NCBI RefSeq assembly: GCF_014905175.1
Contig: NC_057791.1
Coordinates: 11,970,177 to 12,034,176, forward strand
Direction: 5' to 3'
Length of the DNA: 64,000 nt
Source of the DNA: Aphidius gifuensis
Lineage: Eukaryota; Arthropoda; Insecta; Hymenoptera; Braconidae
Below, piece by piece: positions 22,440 through 32,647 of the stretch. Every line of letters begins with the position of its first letter. Position 1 is the first letter of the stretch. The position numbers and the translations under genes were made by a program. The notes under the pieces are model-generated. The model had not been told where the DNA came from. It worked only from the letters and a program-made list of their open reading frames with translations, and searched no databases.

Positions 22440-22562
22440 TGACTCTAGCTTGCAAAAGTAAAAATGAGCTCTCTTGTCATGAAATAAATTTAACATAGAA
22501 CTGCTCAAACAACATTTTCGAACGCCCTCATCGGCCGTAAAATGTAAACTTTAATTCTGCCC
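22440..22562. mobile_element. solo arm of the 21075-21670 family
   Basis: CTCTAGCTTGCAAAAGTAAAA to TAAACTTTAATTCTGCCCC, single copy next to the transposase fragment. Confidence 0.75.
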
Positions 22563-22604
22563 CATATATTTATCACTACTATATTGCACATAGGGTATGA
22601 TTTT

Positions 22605-23168
22605 GTTCGGATTCATTACGGTGCAGACAATTTCTCTGTCGCAGTCATACTGCTCGACAAAAATATTTTGCGCATGTCCGAATTATTATTCGAGTCGGGG
22701 CTCAGGGTACGTTCCAAAAATCACTCGAAAGCCCAGAAACGGCGCAGTAGACAGAATATTTAGGAATAAAATAAACTTAAAAGTTACTGGAGATTACAAA
22801 TAACAAAATTAGCCATATTCCATACATGCCACTTGCTTTTGTTATTTATTACAGTTGTGAAAAGTATTTTTATAATTTTTAACAATTATTAAACAATAAT
22901 ATTTTTCTGACTTGCACCTATTAAAATTCATGGAAAAAAAATCATGTCTACCACAACAAAATATCAAAAATTTTCTATGATCACAATCTTGAACTTCCGG
23001 GCTTCCGTGTGATTTTTGGAACGTACCCTCGGAAACATTCGGCGACGCACACAAATTCATTGTGTATACGTGTGAACCGAATAGATTATTCGGACATGCG
23101 CAAAAAATTTTTGTCGAGGAGTATGACTGCGACAGAGAGATTGTCTGCACCGTAATGAATCCGAACAG
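22605..23168. mobile_element. TIR element, TTCGGATTCATTACGG arms
   Basis: Arms of about 85 bp at 22607-22690 and 23082-23168 (GGTGCAGACAATTTCTCTG and mirror). It contains the GGGTACGTTCC MITE at 22705-23028. Confidence 0.7.
22705..23028. mobile_element. MITE, GGGTACGTTCC family
   Basis: GGGTACGTTCCAAAAATCAC and mirror. Flanks TCA and TCG match at two of three bases. Its interior (TTATTACAGTTGTGAAAAG) is shared with the 10025-10359 element. Confidence 0.75.
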
Positions 23169-23216
23169 CCCACTTATGGGAAAGCATAGGCGATGCGCAA
23201 TATAGTAGTATTAAAT

Positions 23217-23808
23217 CAAGGTCCCTAAATGAGTTACTGGATTTAGACAGGTCATCCGAAGCTAGAATTTGGGACGCCATATTGGGGACCGGTAGGTGCG
23301 TGCATGCGTATATGTACGTAAAGTAGATACGTATGTATGCGTGGGCAGTCACACACATTCACACATCTTTATCAATGTTTATATTTGACATTGTCTGACG
23401 TTGAATTGAATTTAATTTGTTAATTATAGATACTTGATATTTAATAAGAAATTCAATTTGTTCGGTAATATTGGTACTTCTATATTCAAATAGACAAAGT
23501 TAAATTATAATATACTATCATAATTATATTTTATTTAAAAGAAAAAGAAAAAAATTTCGTTCAGGTTATTTTATTCAATAATATTTTATAAACATTAATT
23601 TTCTTATGATTATTTTATTTCATATTGATATACTGATCATTAATGATGATTACAGATGCAAAAAAAAATTTTAATCATTCATTTTGTGGCTGCAATTCAT
23701 CTAACTTGACGCCGTAGCAGTTTGAATTTGCGCGGCTCCGCCATATTGAGGATACCGACGATTTTACTTCGGATGGCCTGTATATTGGGAATCATTCTAG
23801 GGACCTTG
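23217..23808. mobile_element. MULE-like element, copy B
   Basis: 592 bp between CAAGGTCCCTAAATG and ATTCTAGGGACCTTG, exact 9 bp duplication GTATTAAAT (23208-23216, 23809-23817). It is free of the hAT-type and GGGTGCG insertions that copies A and C carry, so it provides both empty sites. Confidence 0.88.
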
Positions 23809-23848
23809 GTATTAAATATATGTTTTGCCCTCAGAATTGGATTGCAGG

Positions 23849-23917
23849 GCATTACAACTTAGGGCTTTTTTCCTCCACTAGTGGCGCTTGTGGGGCTTTT
23901 GTATTTAAAATCTATTT
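23849..23917. mobile_element. CAGTCC MITE cut by the LINE poly-A end
   Basis: Left half of a CAGTCC MITE to TTTAAAATCTA, then a T-run that is the LINE tail in reverse. This dates the LINE as younger than this MITE copy. Confidence 0.7.
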
Positions 23918-24608
23918 TTTTTTTTTGTTTTTTTTTTACTTTTTTTTTTTTTATTAATACAAAAAGTACAAAAAAAAACTAGAGATGGCCGAGGCTTACA
24001 AAGTAGTGCCTATCCAGCCCTCTTTACACTATAGTATAATTCGTTTATGAAGGAGTCTTTACACTTCCAGTGAAGTATCTTTATAAAGGTTTTCTTACAA
24101 GGTGCAAAAAAATGTGTTTGTGGGAAAAATTACCCTGAGATCATATTCTATCATAATATGATTGTATATTCAGTTAACTATTATTTAGATCTGATATTCT
24201 AACTGAACGTTAACATTTTCCTTTTTCTTCTCTTTTTTTTATAAAATATAAAAACATCATAAAACTTAAATAGATAAATATAGGTATTTAAATACGAATA
24301 CTTTTGCTTACAGTCAAATATGTCTTCTGAACTTCTTACTTTAGTACTTTAAACTAATTTAGTTAAGTCTTTGTTTTGATTGTTATTTGCTCTCTTTGAA
24401 GGTACAAAGTATATGGCACAACACTAACAATAAAATATTTCTAGGTTCATAACATTAAAATATATCTGTATAAGCATAAGACTATAAGAAATATAAACGA
24501 TACTCAATTTTCTTGATTAAATTTTTTTGGATATCGTGTTCAAAAAGTTACTAAATGCCATAGTTTTAGGCCTACTATTACATTTTAGCAGTCCCAGAGT
24601 ATCCCGAA

Positions 24609-24654
24609 CATGAAGACTAGAGACCTAGTCTAGCCTAGGTCTCTAGTCTTCATG
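24609..24654. mobile_element. 46 bp perfect palindrome with 8 bp duplication
   Basis: CATGAAGACTAGAGACCTAG, a 6 nt loop TCTAGC, then the exact reverse complement. ATCCCGAA stands on both sides (24601-24608, 24655-24662). It introduces the stop that ends the open frame at 24643. Without it the LINE frame continues to a stop at 24517. Confidence 0.85.
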
Positions 24655-26791
24655 ATCCCGAACCAGCGGTTCTTTACCATTTTTCGTTAAAATCTTTATC
24701 AGCTTTTCTCTCTGTTTCTTGTGTAGTTCACAAGACCATAAAACGTGATCTAGAGTTTCATCTTTTTTGTTACATTCACATAGACTCGAAGGAATAACAT
24801 TTATTTTTTTTAATGATATATTTAAAGAATTATGTCCAGAACGGAGTCTGTTGATTGTACAAATCCCACGTCGATTAATAGGCCACTCATTAAACCACTG
24901 TGATGGGGCTGGATCATACAAGTGACTGAAATAATAATTTCCTTTTTCTCTACCTGTTTCAGTGCAAAAGCTATTAAACTCTTTGTACATTTGATTTTTC
25001 CAATAACTTTTTAGATCTGCAATTGTGAGCAACAGCTGAGAATCAACACCATTACGTATCGCATCTTTGGCCCCTGAATCTGCTTTTTCGTTACCTGTAA
25101 TACCTCTATGTGCTGGTACCCAGTATAAATTGACTATTTTGCCTGCATTTCCTAACTGATAGAGTTTATTTTTTAGATACCACATTATGTATTTTGTTGA
25201 GTTAATTTTTAATTTACTGAAAATTGTTAATAAAACACTTAGAGAGTCGGAAAAGATACTGAAATTACCTGGATCTTTTCTCTCGATTAAATTGAGACAT
25301 TCCCCTATTGCCAAGGCTTCAGCTGTAAAAATAGAAGCTATATCGGATGATCTAAATTTATAGAGTGTATCATTGTTACCCATTGCTATCGAAAAGCCTA
25401 CAAAATTCGCGCCTTCTGTTTTTGATCCGTCTGTATAAAAGGTTTTTGAATCAGTCAGGGTATGTTCAAATATTCGAGTAAATTCTGCATTCGGACAAGG
25501 CGATTTATCAATTGTTCTGCCTTGATCTGTAAAGACTCGGGCTTTGTAAAATAATCCGTAAAAATCTAAATCAAAGCACAAAGGCACTTCTGCCGCGTGT
25601 ATTAGATGACTATATCTATCATGGTCTTTGAAACATTGGTAAATTACTGGCATACCGATTTGGTTAATATGTTTTGGGTTTCTGAGAGGGTTTTCAATGT
25701 TTTCTGAAAGTTCTGTGAGTAATGGAATAAGTGTGTGATTAGTATACGATAGGGTTCTAGATATGTAGCTTCTTCCCAAAAATTGGAATCTTAAACTTAA
25801 AGGTGGTTCTTTAGCTTCAGCTAGAATGATTTTGGTGGGAGTACTCCTTCTGTATCCTAATGCTATTCTTAGGGCTTTGAATTGAATTCTATCTAGCCTG
25901 ATTGCTTGTTGTTTAGTGAGTTTATGGAATAAAAAACCACAATACTCGATTCTAGATCTAATTAAGGCTTCATATAGTCTGATCAAAACTATAAGGTCTG
26001 CCCCTTGCCAAGTGCTACGAATACAACTTAATATTTTTAAAGGGTTCTGGCATTTTGCTTCAATACTAGATATTTGTTTTTCACACTTAAAGTTGGAAGA
26101 TAACCATAGACCAAGAAATTTTACTATTCTAGGAGAAGTTATTACATTACTGTCAAGATTAACGTCCCACAGACCCCCTTGACCACTACATTTATTAAAT
26201 ACCATGAAGATGCACTTGTTTGCAGCTAAGCTTAGTCTCTTTGTTTCCAAATAGCTATTTACGTTATTTGTATCTCTTTCTAAATTATTTATCCCGATTT
26301 GTGTGTTCTCATTTGAAGTATAAATTACCACATCATCTGCGAACTCAAGAATTTTACATCCATGATTCATAATTTCTTTTATATTCAGATATAACGCATA
26401 AAGTAATGGACTAAGTACACTTCCTTGGGGAAGACCTACCCTACTTCTTCGAAATCTCCATACTTAGCATGATGTTTTCTGCTTGAGGTTAAATTGTATA
26501 TAAATGATAGAAGGTTGCCTGGAAGATCTAGATTTTTTAAGTTATCAATAAGTAAATCCGGAAGAACGTTATCATAAGCCCCTTTTATATCTAGAAACAT
26601 TGCTGACACTTCATTCCCTTTTTCAAAGTCATTAAGGACATCTGCAGTCCAATTCACAGGGCATTACAATTTAGGGCTTTTTTCCTCCACTGGCGGCGCT
26701 TGTAGAGCTTTTGTATGTGAAATCTATATAAAAAAAATTTTACAAGCGCCATCACCGGCAAAAAAAGTCCTAAATTGTATAAAGTTTGCCC

Positions 26792-27739
26792 CAAGGTCCC
26801 TAGATGAGTTACTGGATTTAGACAGGTCATCCGAAGCTAGAATTTGGGACGCCATATTGGTGATCAGTAGTTGTGTGCATGCGTATATGTACACAAGATA
26901 GGTACGTATGTATGCGCGGATAGTCACACACATTCACACATGTTTATCAATGTTTATGGTAAACATTGTCTGACGTTGAATTGAATTTAATTTGTTAATT
27001 ATAGATACTTGATATTTAATTATAAATGCAATTTGTGTGATAATATTAGTACTCCTATATTCAAATAGACAAAGTTAAATTAATATACTATCATAATTAT
27101 ATTTTGATCAAAAGAAAAAAAAAAAAAATTCGTTCAGGTTATTTTATTCAATAAAATTTTATAAACATTAATATTCTTATTATTATTTTATTTCATATTA
27201 ATATATTGATCATTAATGATGATTACAGATGCAAAAAAAAATTTTTAACATTTATTTTGATTTATTTTGTGACTGCAATTCATATAACTTGACGCCGTAG
27301 CAGTTTGAATTTGCGCGGCTCCGCCATATTGGGGATATCGACGATTTTATTTCGGATGACCTGGGGTGCGTTCCGTGGCTATCCAGTCCGTACGAACTTC
27401 AAAATGGCGGAGTTTGGAAATATTTTGATCCTTTGTTGTGGTAGACCTGATTTTTTTCATTTGAAAATAATCTGATCAAATTTGACGTTAGCCAATTTAT
27501 TCGACGGATTTGAAATAATTAAATAGAAACTCTGTCAACTTAAACCTGAAAAAAATAGTAATACTTAATATTTTAAGTTTTTATAAATCTCTGGCCTTCT
27601 CTTTGGCTATAGTGATGTATCATAGTAACTTTTAACATTATTAGAATTTTCATTTTTTTCGTCGCCATTTTGAAGTTCGTACGGACTGGATAGCCACGGA
27701 ACGCACCCCTGTATATTGGGAATCATTCTAGGGACCTTG
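26792..27739. mobile_element. MULE-like element, copy C
   Basis: CAAGGTCCCTAG ends with the exact 9 bp duplication AGTTTGCCC (26783-26791, 27740-27748). Contains the GGGTGCGTTCC MITE at 27364-27708. The 69-codon frame near its left end is not believed. Confidence 0.88.
27364..27708. mobile_element. 345 bp MITE, GGGTGCGTTCC family
   Basis: GGGTGCGTTCCGTGGCTATC with 45 bp arms reaching GTACGAACTTCAAAATGGCG; CTG on both sides (27361-27363, 27709-27711); empty sites at 17979-17981 and 23778-23780. Confidence 0.9.
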
Positions 27740-27778
27740 AGTTTGCCCTGTGAATACGGGTGCTGTTGTTAATATTAG

Positions 27779-28045
27779 GTGTGTTCGTTCACTATTCACA
27801 CCGAGCGTATGCACGGAGCGTATGCAAGGAAGCGCTAAAGTTTTGCGGTCATTTGAAGAAACTTTAGTAACTAAAATTTACTAAAAATTCGTTATTTTCA
27901 GTCATTGTGTTTATTTTGTTAATTTAATAATTTTTTCTCAGACGCAAGTACAAATTACCAATTAATAATAATGAAAGAGAGCGAAAGAACTGAAAAAAAC
28001 GAATAGCAATAAATAAATAGTAAATTTTAGTAAATAAAGTTATAA
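27779..28045. mobile_element. 267 bp insertion in LINE ORF2 with TAG duplication
   Basis: TAG at 27776-27778 and 28046-28048. Removing it and the CAGTCC MITE rejoins the LINE reading frame as SCTDNLILTTDVLNDF. One end begins GTGTGTTCGTTCAC, the other ends AAAGTTATAA, so there are no visible inverted termini. Unclassified. Confidence 0.75.
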
Positions 28046-29684
28046 TAGATTATCAGTGCAAGATCTATTTCTTCTAAATCCAAATTGAGAGTTATTAAAT
28101 TTCTTATGATGTTCAAGCCACCATGATAGTCTGAAATTAATAAGTTTTTCTAAAAGTTTGCAAAGACAAGGAGCCAAGGAAATGGGTCTTACATTTTGAC
28201 CATCACTCTTTGGAATAAAGAAGAGCCCATAGTTTCTCCATTCTGGTGGAAATTCCCTAGATGATAAAATATTGTATAGTTCTAAGAGAGCTTTAATTGC
28301 GTTATCTGGAAGGTAGCTAATAGTTAAGTATCTATCCCATCGAGACCTGGGCTTGGGCTTGATTTTAGTTTGAGATTATCGAGGGCATAATCGAATTCTA
28401 CCATAGAATATGGCATATCAAGAAAACCGTCTTGATTTTGGTGGTCAAAAAGCACATTATTTGATACCCACGGAGGACATAAATTTTCCATAATTAATTT
28501 TGCAGATTCAACTGCTGTTTGTTTGTATTCATTACCAGAACTGCTTTGTGCGAATCTATTTTTAAAATTTTTTATTTTTTTCCAAATATAAGAGGGATCA
28601 GTAAATTTATTGAGGCTTTCTATGAACTTTTTGTAGCTGTCTTTTTTAGCATTCTAAGTCACTGTACGAGCTGTTGCTTGAGATTTTTCGTATTTAATGA
28701 AATTATCCCTAGTATAATCGTATTTTAGATTAAGTAAGGCTATTTTTCTTTTTTTGACAGCACTCTTACAATCATTGTTCCACCAAGAATTCCCTCCTTT
28801 GGATATTTTTGATTTTGTCCGCTGATCATTATTAGGATAGTTATTTTTCCAACCTGGAGTACTTTCTTTGATATTTTTTTCTATTGTCTCTACAAACTTG
28901 TTATATCTTAGATGAATTGAATGGGTTTCTTTATTTATGTTTTGGATATATTCGTTAAATTTTAGTTCGCTTACCCTATTTGAAAAGTTTCCCAGTCTGT
29001 AGTTTTTCGATGGATTCGTTTAACACCCGTACCAAATTTTAATTTATCCGGTATCATATTTATCTTAATTCTTACTGGGTAATGATCACTTCCCCATGGA
29101 TCAACACTTTTATCCCATTCGTCCCCAACGCTCATGGCCGTGTTAAGATCGGAAAAGAATAAGTCAATAGCAGATTCAGTGCCGTGGGCCTCATTAAAGT
29201 GTGTTTTTTCTCCGCTATTTAAAAGGATAATATCTAGATTTTCTACGACTTGTTTTATGTCTTTACCTTCACAGCCTCTTGTATCATCCGAACCCCACCA
29301 AACATGGTGAGCGTTGAAATCTCCACCTATTAAGAATTTCCCATCAAATTGAGAGAAAAAATTTTCCCAATCAACAATCTCCATCCTAGTATTCGGTGGT
29401 CTGTAACAAGAAATGATGAGAGTTTTTTCACCTCTTATAAAAATTTCAATCACATATACTTCGATTTTTCCCCCACAATTATAAATGTTATTTTCGATTC
29501 TATACTTTATACTATTTTTAACAAATATTGCTACCCCACCTTTACCATCATTAAGTCTATCAGTTCTAACATATCAAATCCCCTTAATGAAATATTATCA
29601 CCTGGTTTGAGCCATGTTTCTTGAATCAGTAGTAAATCGACTTCCTCCACACTAAGCTCAGCTTGGTAGCTGGCAGGGTACTAC

Positions 29685-29880
29685 TCCGGCATGAAATTGA
29701 TGGCGGAGAAATTATTCCGGCATGAGGTTGATGGCGGAGAAATTACTCCGGCATGAGATTGGTGGTGGGAAAATTACCCCGGCATGGTATCGATGGTGGG
29801 GAAATTACTCCGGCATGAGATTGATGGCGGATAAATTTTTCCGGCATGGGATTGATGGCGGAGAAAATATTACAATTGTT
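29685..29880 (+). repeat. minisatellite, GGCATGAGATTGATGGCGG unit, left array
   Basis: About six units of CTCCGGCATGAGATTGATGG plus CGGAGAAATTA with sequence variation. Confidence 0.9.
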
Positions 29881-30199
29881 ATTAATAAATACTATTTTTG
29901 AGCAGACAAACCAGAAGTATTCTTCATCGGTTGAACATTTTTATAATATGACAATCTATTCTTTTGTGTTCTTTTGGTTCATGGAGAACCACATCCAACC
30001 CCGCACATACACATGCTTTATAAAAAAAAAAAATTGTCAAGTTCGCTCACACATTTATAATCTAATCCTCGCCGAGTCGCCGGACGGCTGCCAGAAATAC
30101 CACCTCTACTGCTCACCATCGCTACTCATATACATGTGTGCGCCACTGTAGCATAGCAGTGGAAGCAACGTAGATTGTTTTTATTCATTATCTTGTTAA

Positions 30200-30677
30200 G
30201 GTACAACTAGGGCAAAATGAGAGACATCTGGCGGATGTTTGCTAAAAACATTATATATTCATGAGTGCGAAAAGGACGAAAGATTAGAAAGAGAATACTG
30301 TTTCTCACTTCCACTCAAGTATTTAGACAAAGACAAAAATTTATTATCCTCTATTAATTAAAATTGAATATTAAAATCTATACTAAATTTGGGTGATGAT
30401 TTTTCGTCTTTTTTTCTAGTTTTATCCTTTAGTTTTTGGTAAATATGGCATTATTTTTTCAAGTATTTCGATGGGGTAATATGAAAAGCCGAACATCATT
30501 TTCCATAAGAGCCTATGTTTAACCTCAAAAAAAAGGACCATCTTTAACAGTTAATTAATCAAAAAAACATCTTATAACAAAAAAACTGATTAAAGAAAAA
30601 GGTGTATCGTTATTTCAATTACCTACTCTATAAAATTCGTGAAATCGTCATTATTTTTAATTTTCCCTAGTTGTACC
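30200..30677. mobile_element. TTAA-flanked MITE, GGTACAACTAGGG family
   Basis: GGTACAACTAGGGCAAAATG and CCCTAGTTGTACC, TTAA at 30196-30199 and 30678-30681. Confidence 0.8.
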
Positions 30678-30840
30678 TTAAAAGAAAAAAGTTGTAGTGT
30701 TGTGCCCTAGTATATAAGGCAATGGAAAATCATATCAATAAACAAATAAAATAATAAAAAAAGCCATATTGTGCCCAGGGCTAATATTAAAACACTCAGA
30801 ATAAATGAATTCTGCTTGGATAAATTTGTGGTTCAGCAAA

Positions 30841-31710
30841 ATGGCAGCAGCCGACTCACCAACGGACGACAGTCTTTATCCAATTGCAGTTCTGATCGAT
30901 GACTTATAAAATGAAAATTTACAAGTAAGTACAATAATTATTATTTTTCAAATATTACCAAAGTTTTTGATGTTTGAAAAAAAAAAAATAACTTGATCTT
31001 AGTCAGCAAGTGTTTGTAACAATGAGGTTATAACTGGACTGTTTTTTTTTATATTAATTTCATCATATCAGTTGATTTAAAATTTGTTTAAAATGTAAAT
31101 ATGATGAACATTTTATTTTATTACAATTAATGAATATATTTTTATTTTATAGCTGCGATTAAATTCAATCAAAAAACTTTCAACGATTGCCTTGGCACTT
31201 TGTGCTGAACATACTCGTTGTGAGTTGATACATTTTGTTCCATTGGTACAACGTTTGGCATCTGGTGATTGGTGTACGTCAAGAACATCGACATGTGGTT
31301 TAATAAGTGTATCTTATCCACGTGTAAGTACAGCAACAATAGCTGAATTAAGAAATCATTTTTGTAATTTATGTCAAGATGATACACTAATGGGGCGACG
31401 TTCAGCATCATCAAAATTGGGAGAATTTGCGAAAGTTGTTGAAATTGAGTATTTAAAATCTGATTCAATTCTAATGTTTGTTATACTTGCACGAGATGAA
31501 CAAGATTCTGTTCGTTTATTAGCTGTTGATGCATGTGTTAGTATATTGCAACATTATTACAACGAGAAGATGTTGAACAACGTGTTATGCCAAAATTACG
31601 TCAATGTGCTGCTGATTTATCATGGCGTGTACATTATATGATTGATGATAAATTTATAGATCTTGGAAAAGCAGTTAATTATAAACGTACCACATTCCGA
31701 AAATATAATT
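30841..31710 (+). pseudogene. PP2A-A: PP2A 65 kDa scaffold subunit A fragment, intron retained, dead
   Basis: Exon 1 from ATG 30841 reads MAAADSPTDDSLYPIAVLID, the N-terminus of the PP2A scaffold subunit A (HEAT-repeat protein that holds the catalytic and B subunits). A stop follows three codons on (GACTTATAA), then a donor CAAGTAAGT. After an intron (about 30928-31152) exon 2 reads LRLNSIKKLSTIALAL and soon jumps in frame over roughly 100 family residues to VPLVQRLASGDWCTSRTS. It continues to SSKLGEFAKVVEIEYLKSD and EQDSVRLLAVDACVSI. A frameshift near 31556 is followed in another frame by EDVEQRVMPKLRQCAADLSW. The retained intron argues for DNA-level capture and not a retrocopy. It sits inside the 29677-32594 element. 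Confidence 0.9.
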
Positions 31711-31799
31711 TTAGTTTTTCTGAGTCATTAAATGTGATGGTTAGTTTAAATAAATATATTTGATAAAATTGATGAACATATAACATTTCTACATTGTTT

Positions 31800-32575
31800 T
31801 TTAGTAATCTCATGCCAAATTAATTACTCCGGCATTAATGTTATGCCGGAGTAATTATTCTGGCATAAGATGAATGCTGAAGAAAATGCTTCGGCATAAA
31901 ACTAGTGGCGGACTAATTTTTCCGACATTACTTTCATGCCGGAGTATTTACTCCGCCATCAATCTCATGGCGGAGTAATTTTTCCGCCGTCAATCTCATG
32001 CCGGAATAATTTTGTCGGCATGAAGTTAATGTCGGAAAAATAAATCCGCCACTAGTTTTATGCCGGAGTTTTTTCTCCTTCACTGATCTAATGCCGAAAT
32101 AATTTCTCCTTCACTGATCCCATGCCAGAATAATTTCTCCGGCACGAATCCTATACCGGGATAATTCCTCCGCCATCAATCCCATGCCGAAATAATTCCT
32201 CCGCCATCAATCCCATGCCGGAATAATTTTGCTGGCATTAATCCTATGCCGGAACAATTTCTACGGCATGAATCTCATGCCGGAATAATTTCTCCGCCAT
32301 CAATTCCATGCCGGAGTAATTTTTCCGCCATCAACTTCATGCCGGAATAATTTCTCCGCCATCAATTTCATGCCGGAGTAATTTTTCCGCCATCAACTTC
32401 ATGCCGGAATAATTTCTCCGGCACGAATCTCATGCCGGAGTAATTTCTCCGCCATCAATTCCATGCCGGAGTAATTTTACCGCCACCAACCTCATGCCGG
32501 AGTAATTTCTCCGGAAATGGGCCAAAAACGGAGAAATGCCGGAGTAATGCCGGAATAATGCCAGAGTATTGCCGG
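31800..32575 (-). repeat. minisatellite, right array, opposite orientation
   Basis: About 25 units of ATCAATCTCATGCCGG plus AGTAATTTCTCCGCC, inverse to the left array. Two sub-forms alternate (GCC-ATCAAT and GGC-ACGAAT). It pairs with the array at 56085-56510. Confidence 0.9.
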
Positions 32576-32647
32576 AGTAATATTTCCACCAGGGACTTTC
32601 TCTTGATGCTACGGCAGTTCCATTGAATTATTGTACATGAAGATTGG

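Larger units (their letters stand above)
26645..27762. mobile_element. CAGTCC/CACCCG MITE in LINE ORF2, itself split
   Basis: Left end CAGTCCAATTCACAGGGC, right end GAATACGGGTG, CTG on both sides (26642-26644, 27763-27765). The MULE-like copy C is inserted in its right arm. Confidence 0.85.
29677..32594. mobile_element. CCCTGGTGG element with subterminal minisatellites and captured PP2A-A
   Basis: The right end (minus strand inwards) is CCCTGGTGGAAATATTACTC at 32594. The left end near 29677 is worn (CAGGGTACTACTCCGG). Between them stand two inverted arrays of a 29-31 bp unit (29685-29880, 31800-32575), a TTAA element (30200-30677) and a PP2A-A pseudogene. It interrupts LINE ORF2 just after its first 25 or so codons. 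Confidence 0.7.

Noticed and set aside
31800..32575. CRISPR-like array in the 30 bp repeats
   Set aside because: Units are contiguous with no spacers and occur in inverse partner arrays; it is a minisatellite.
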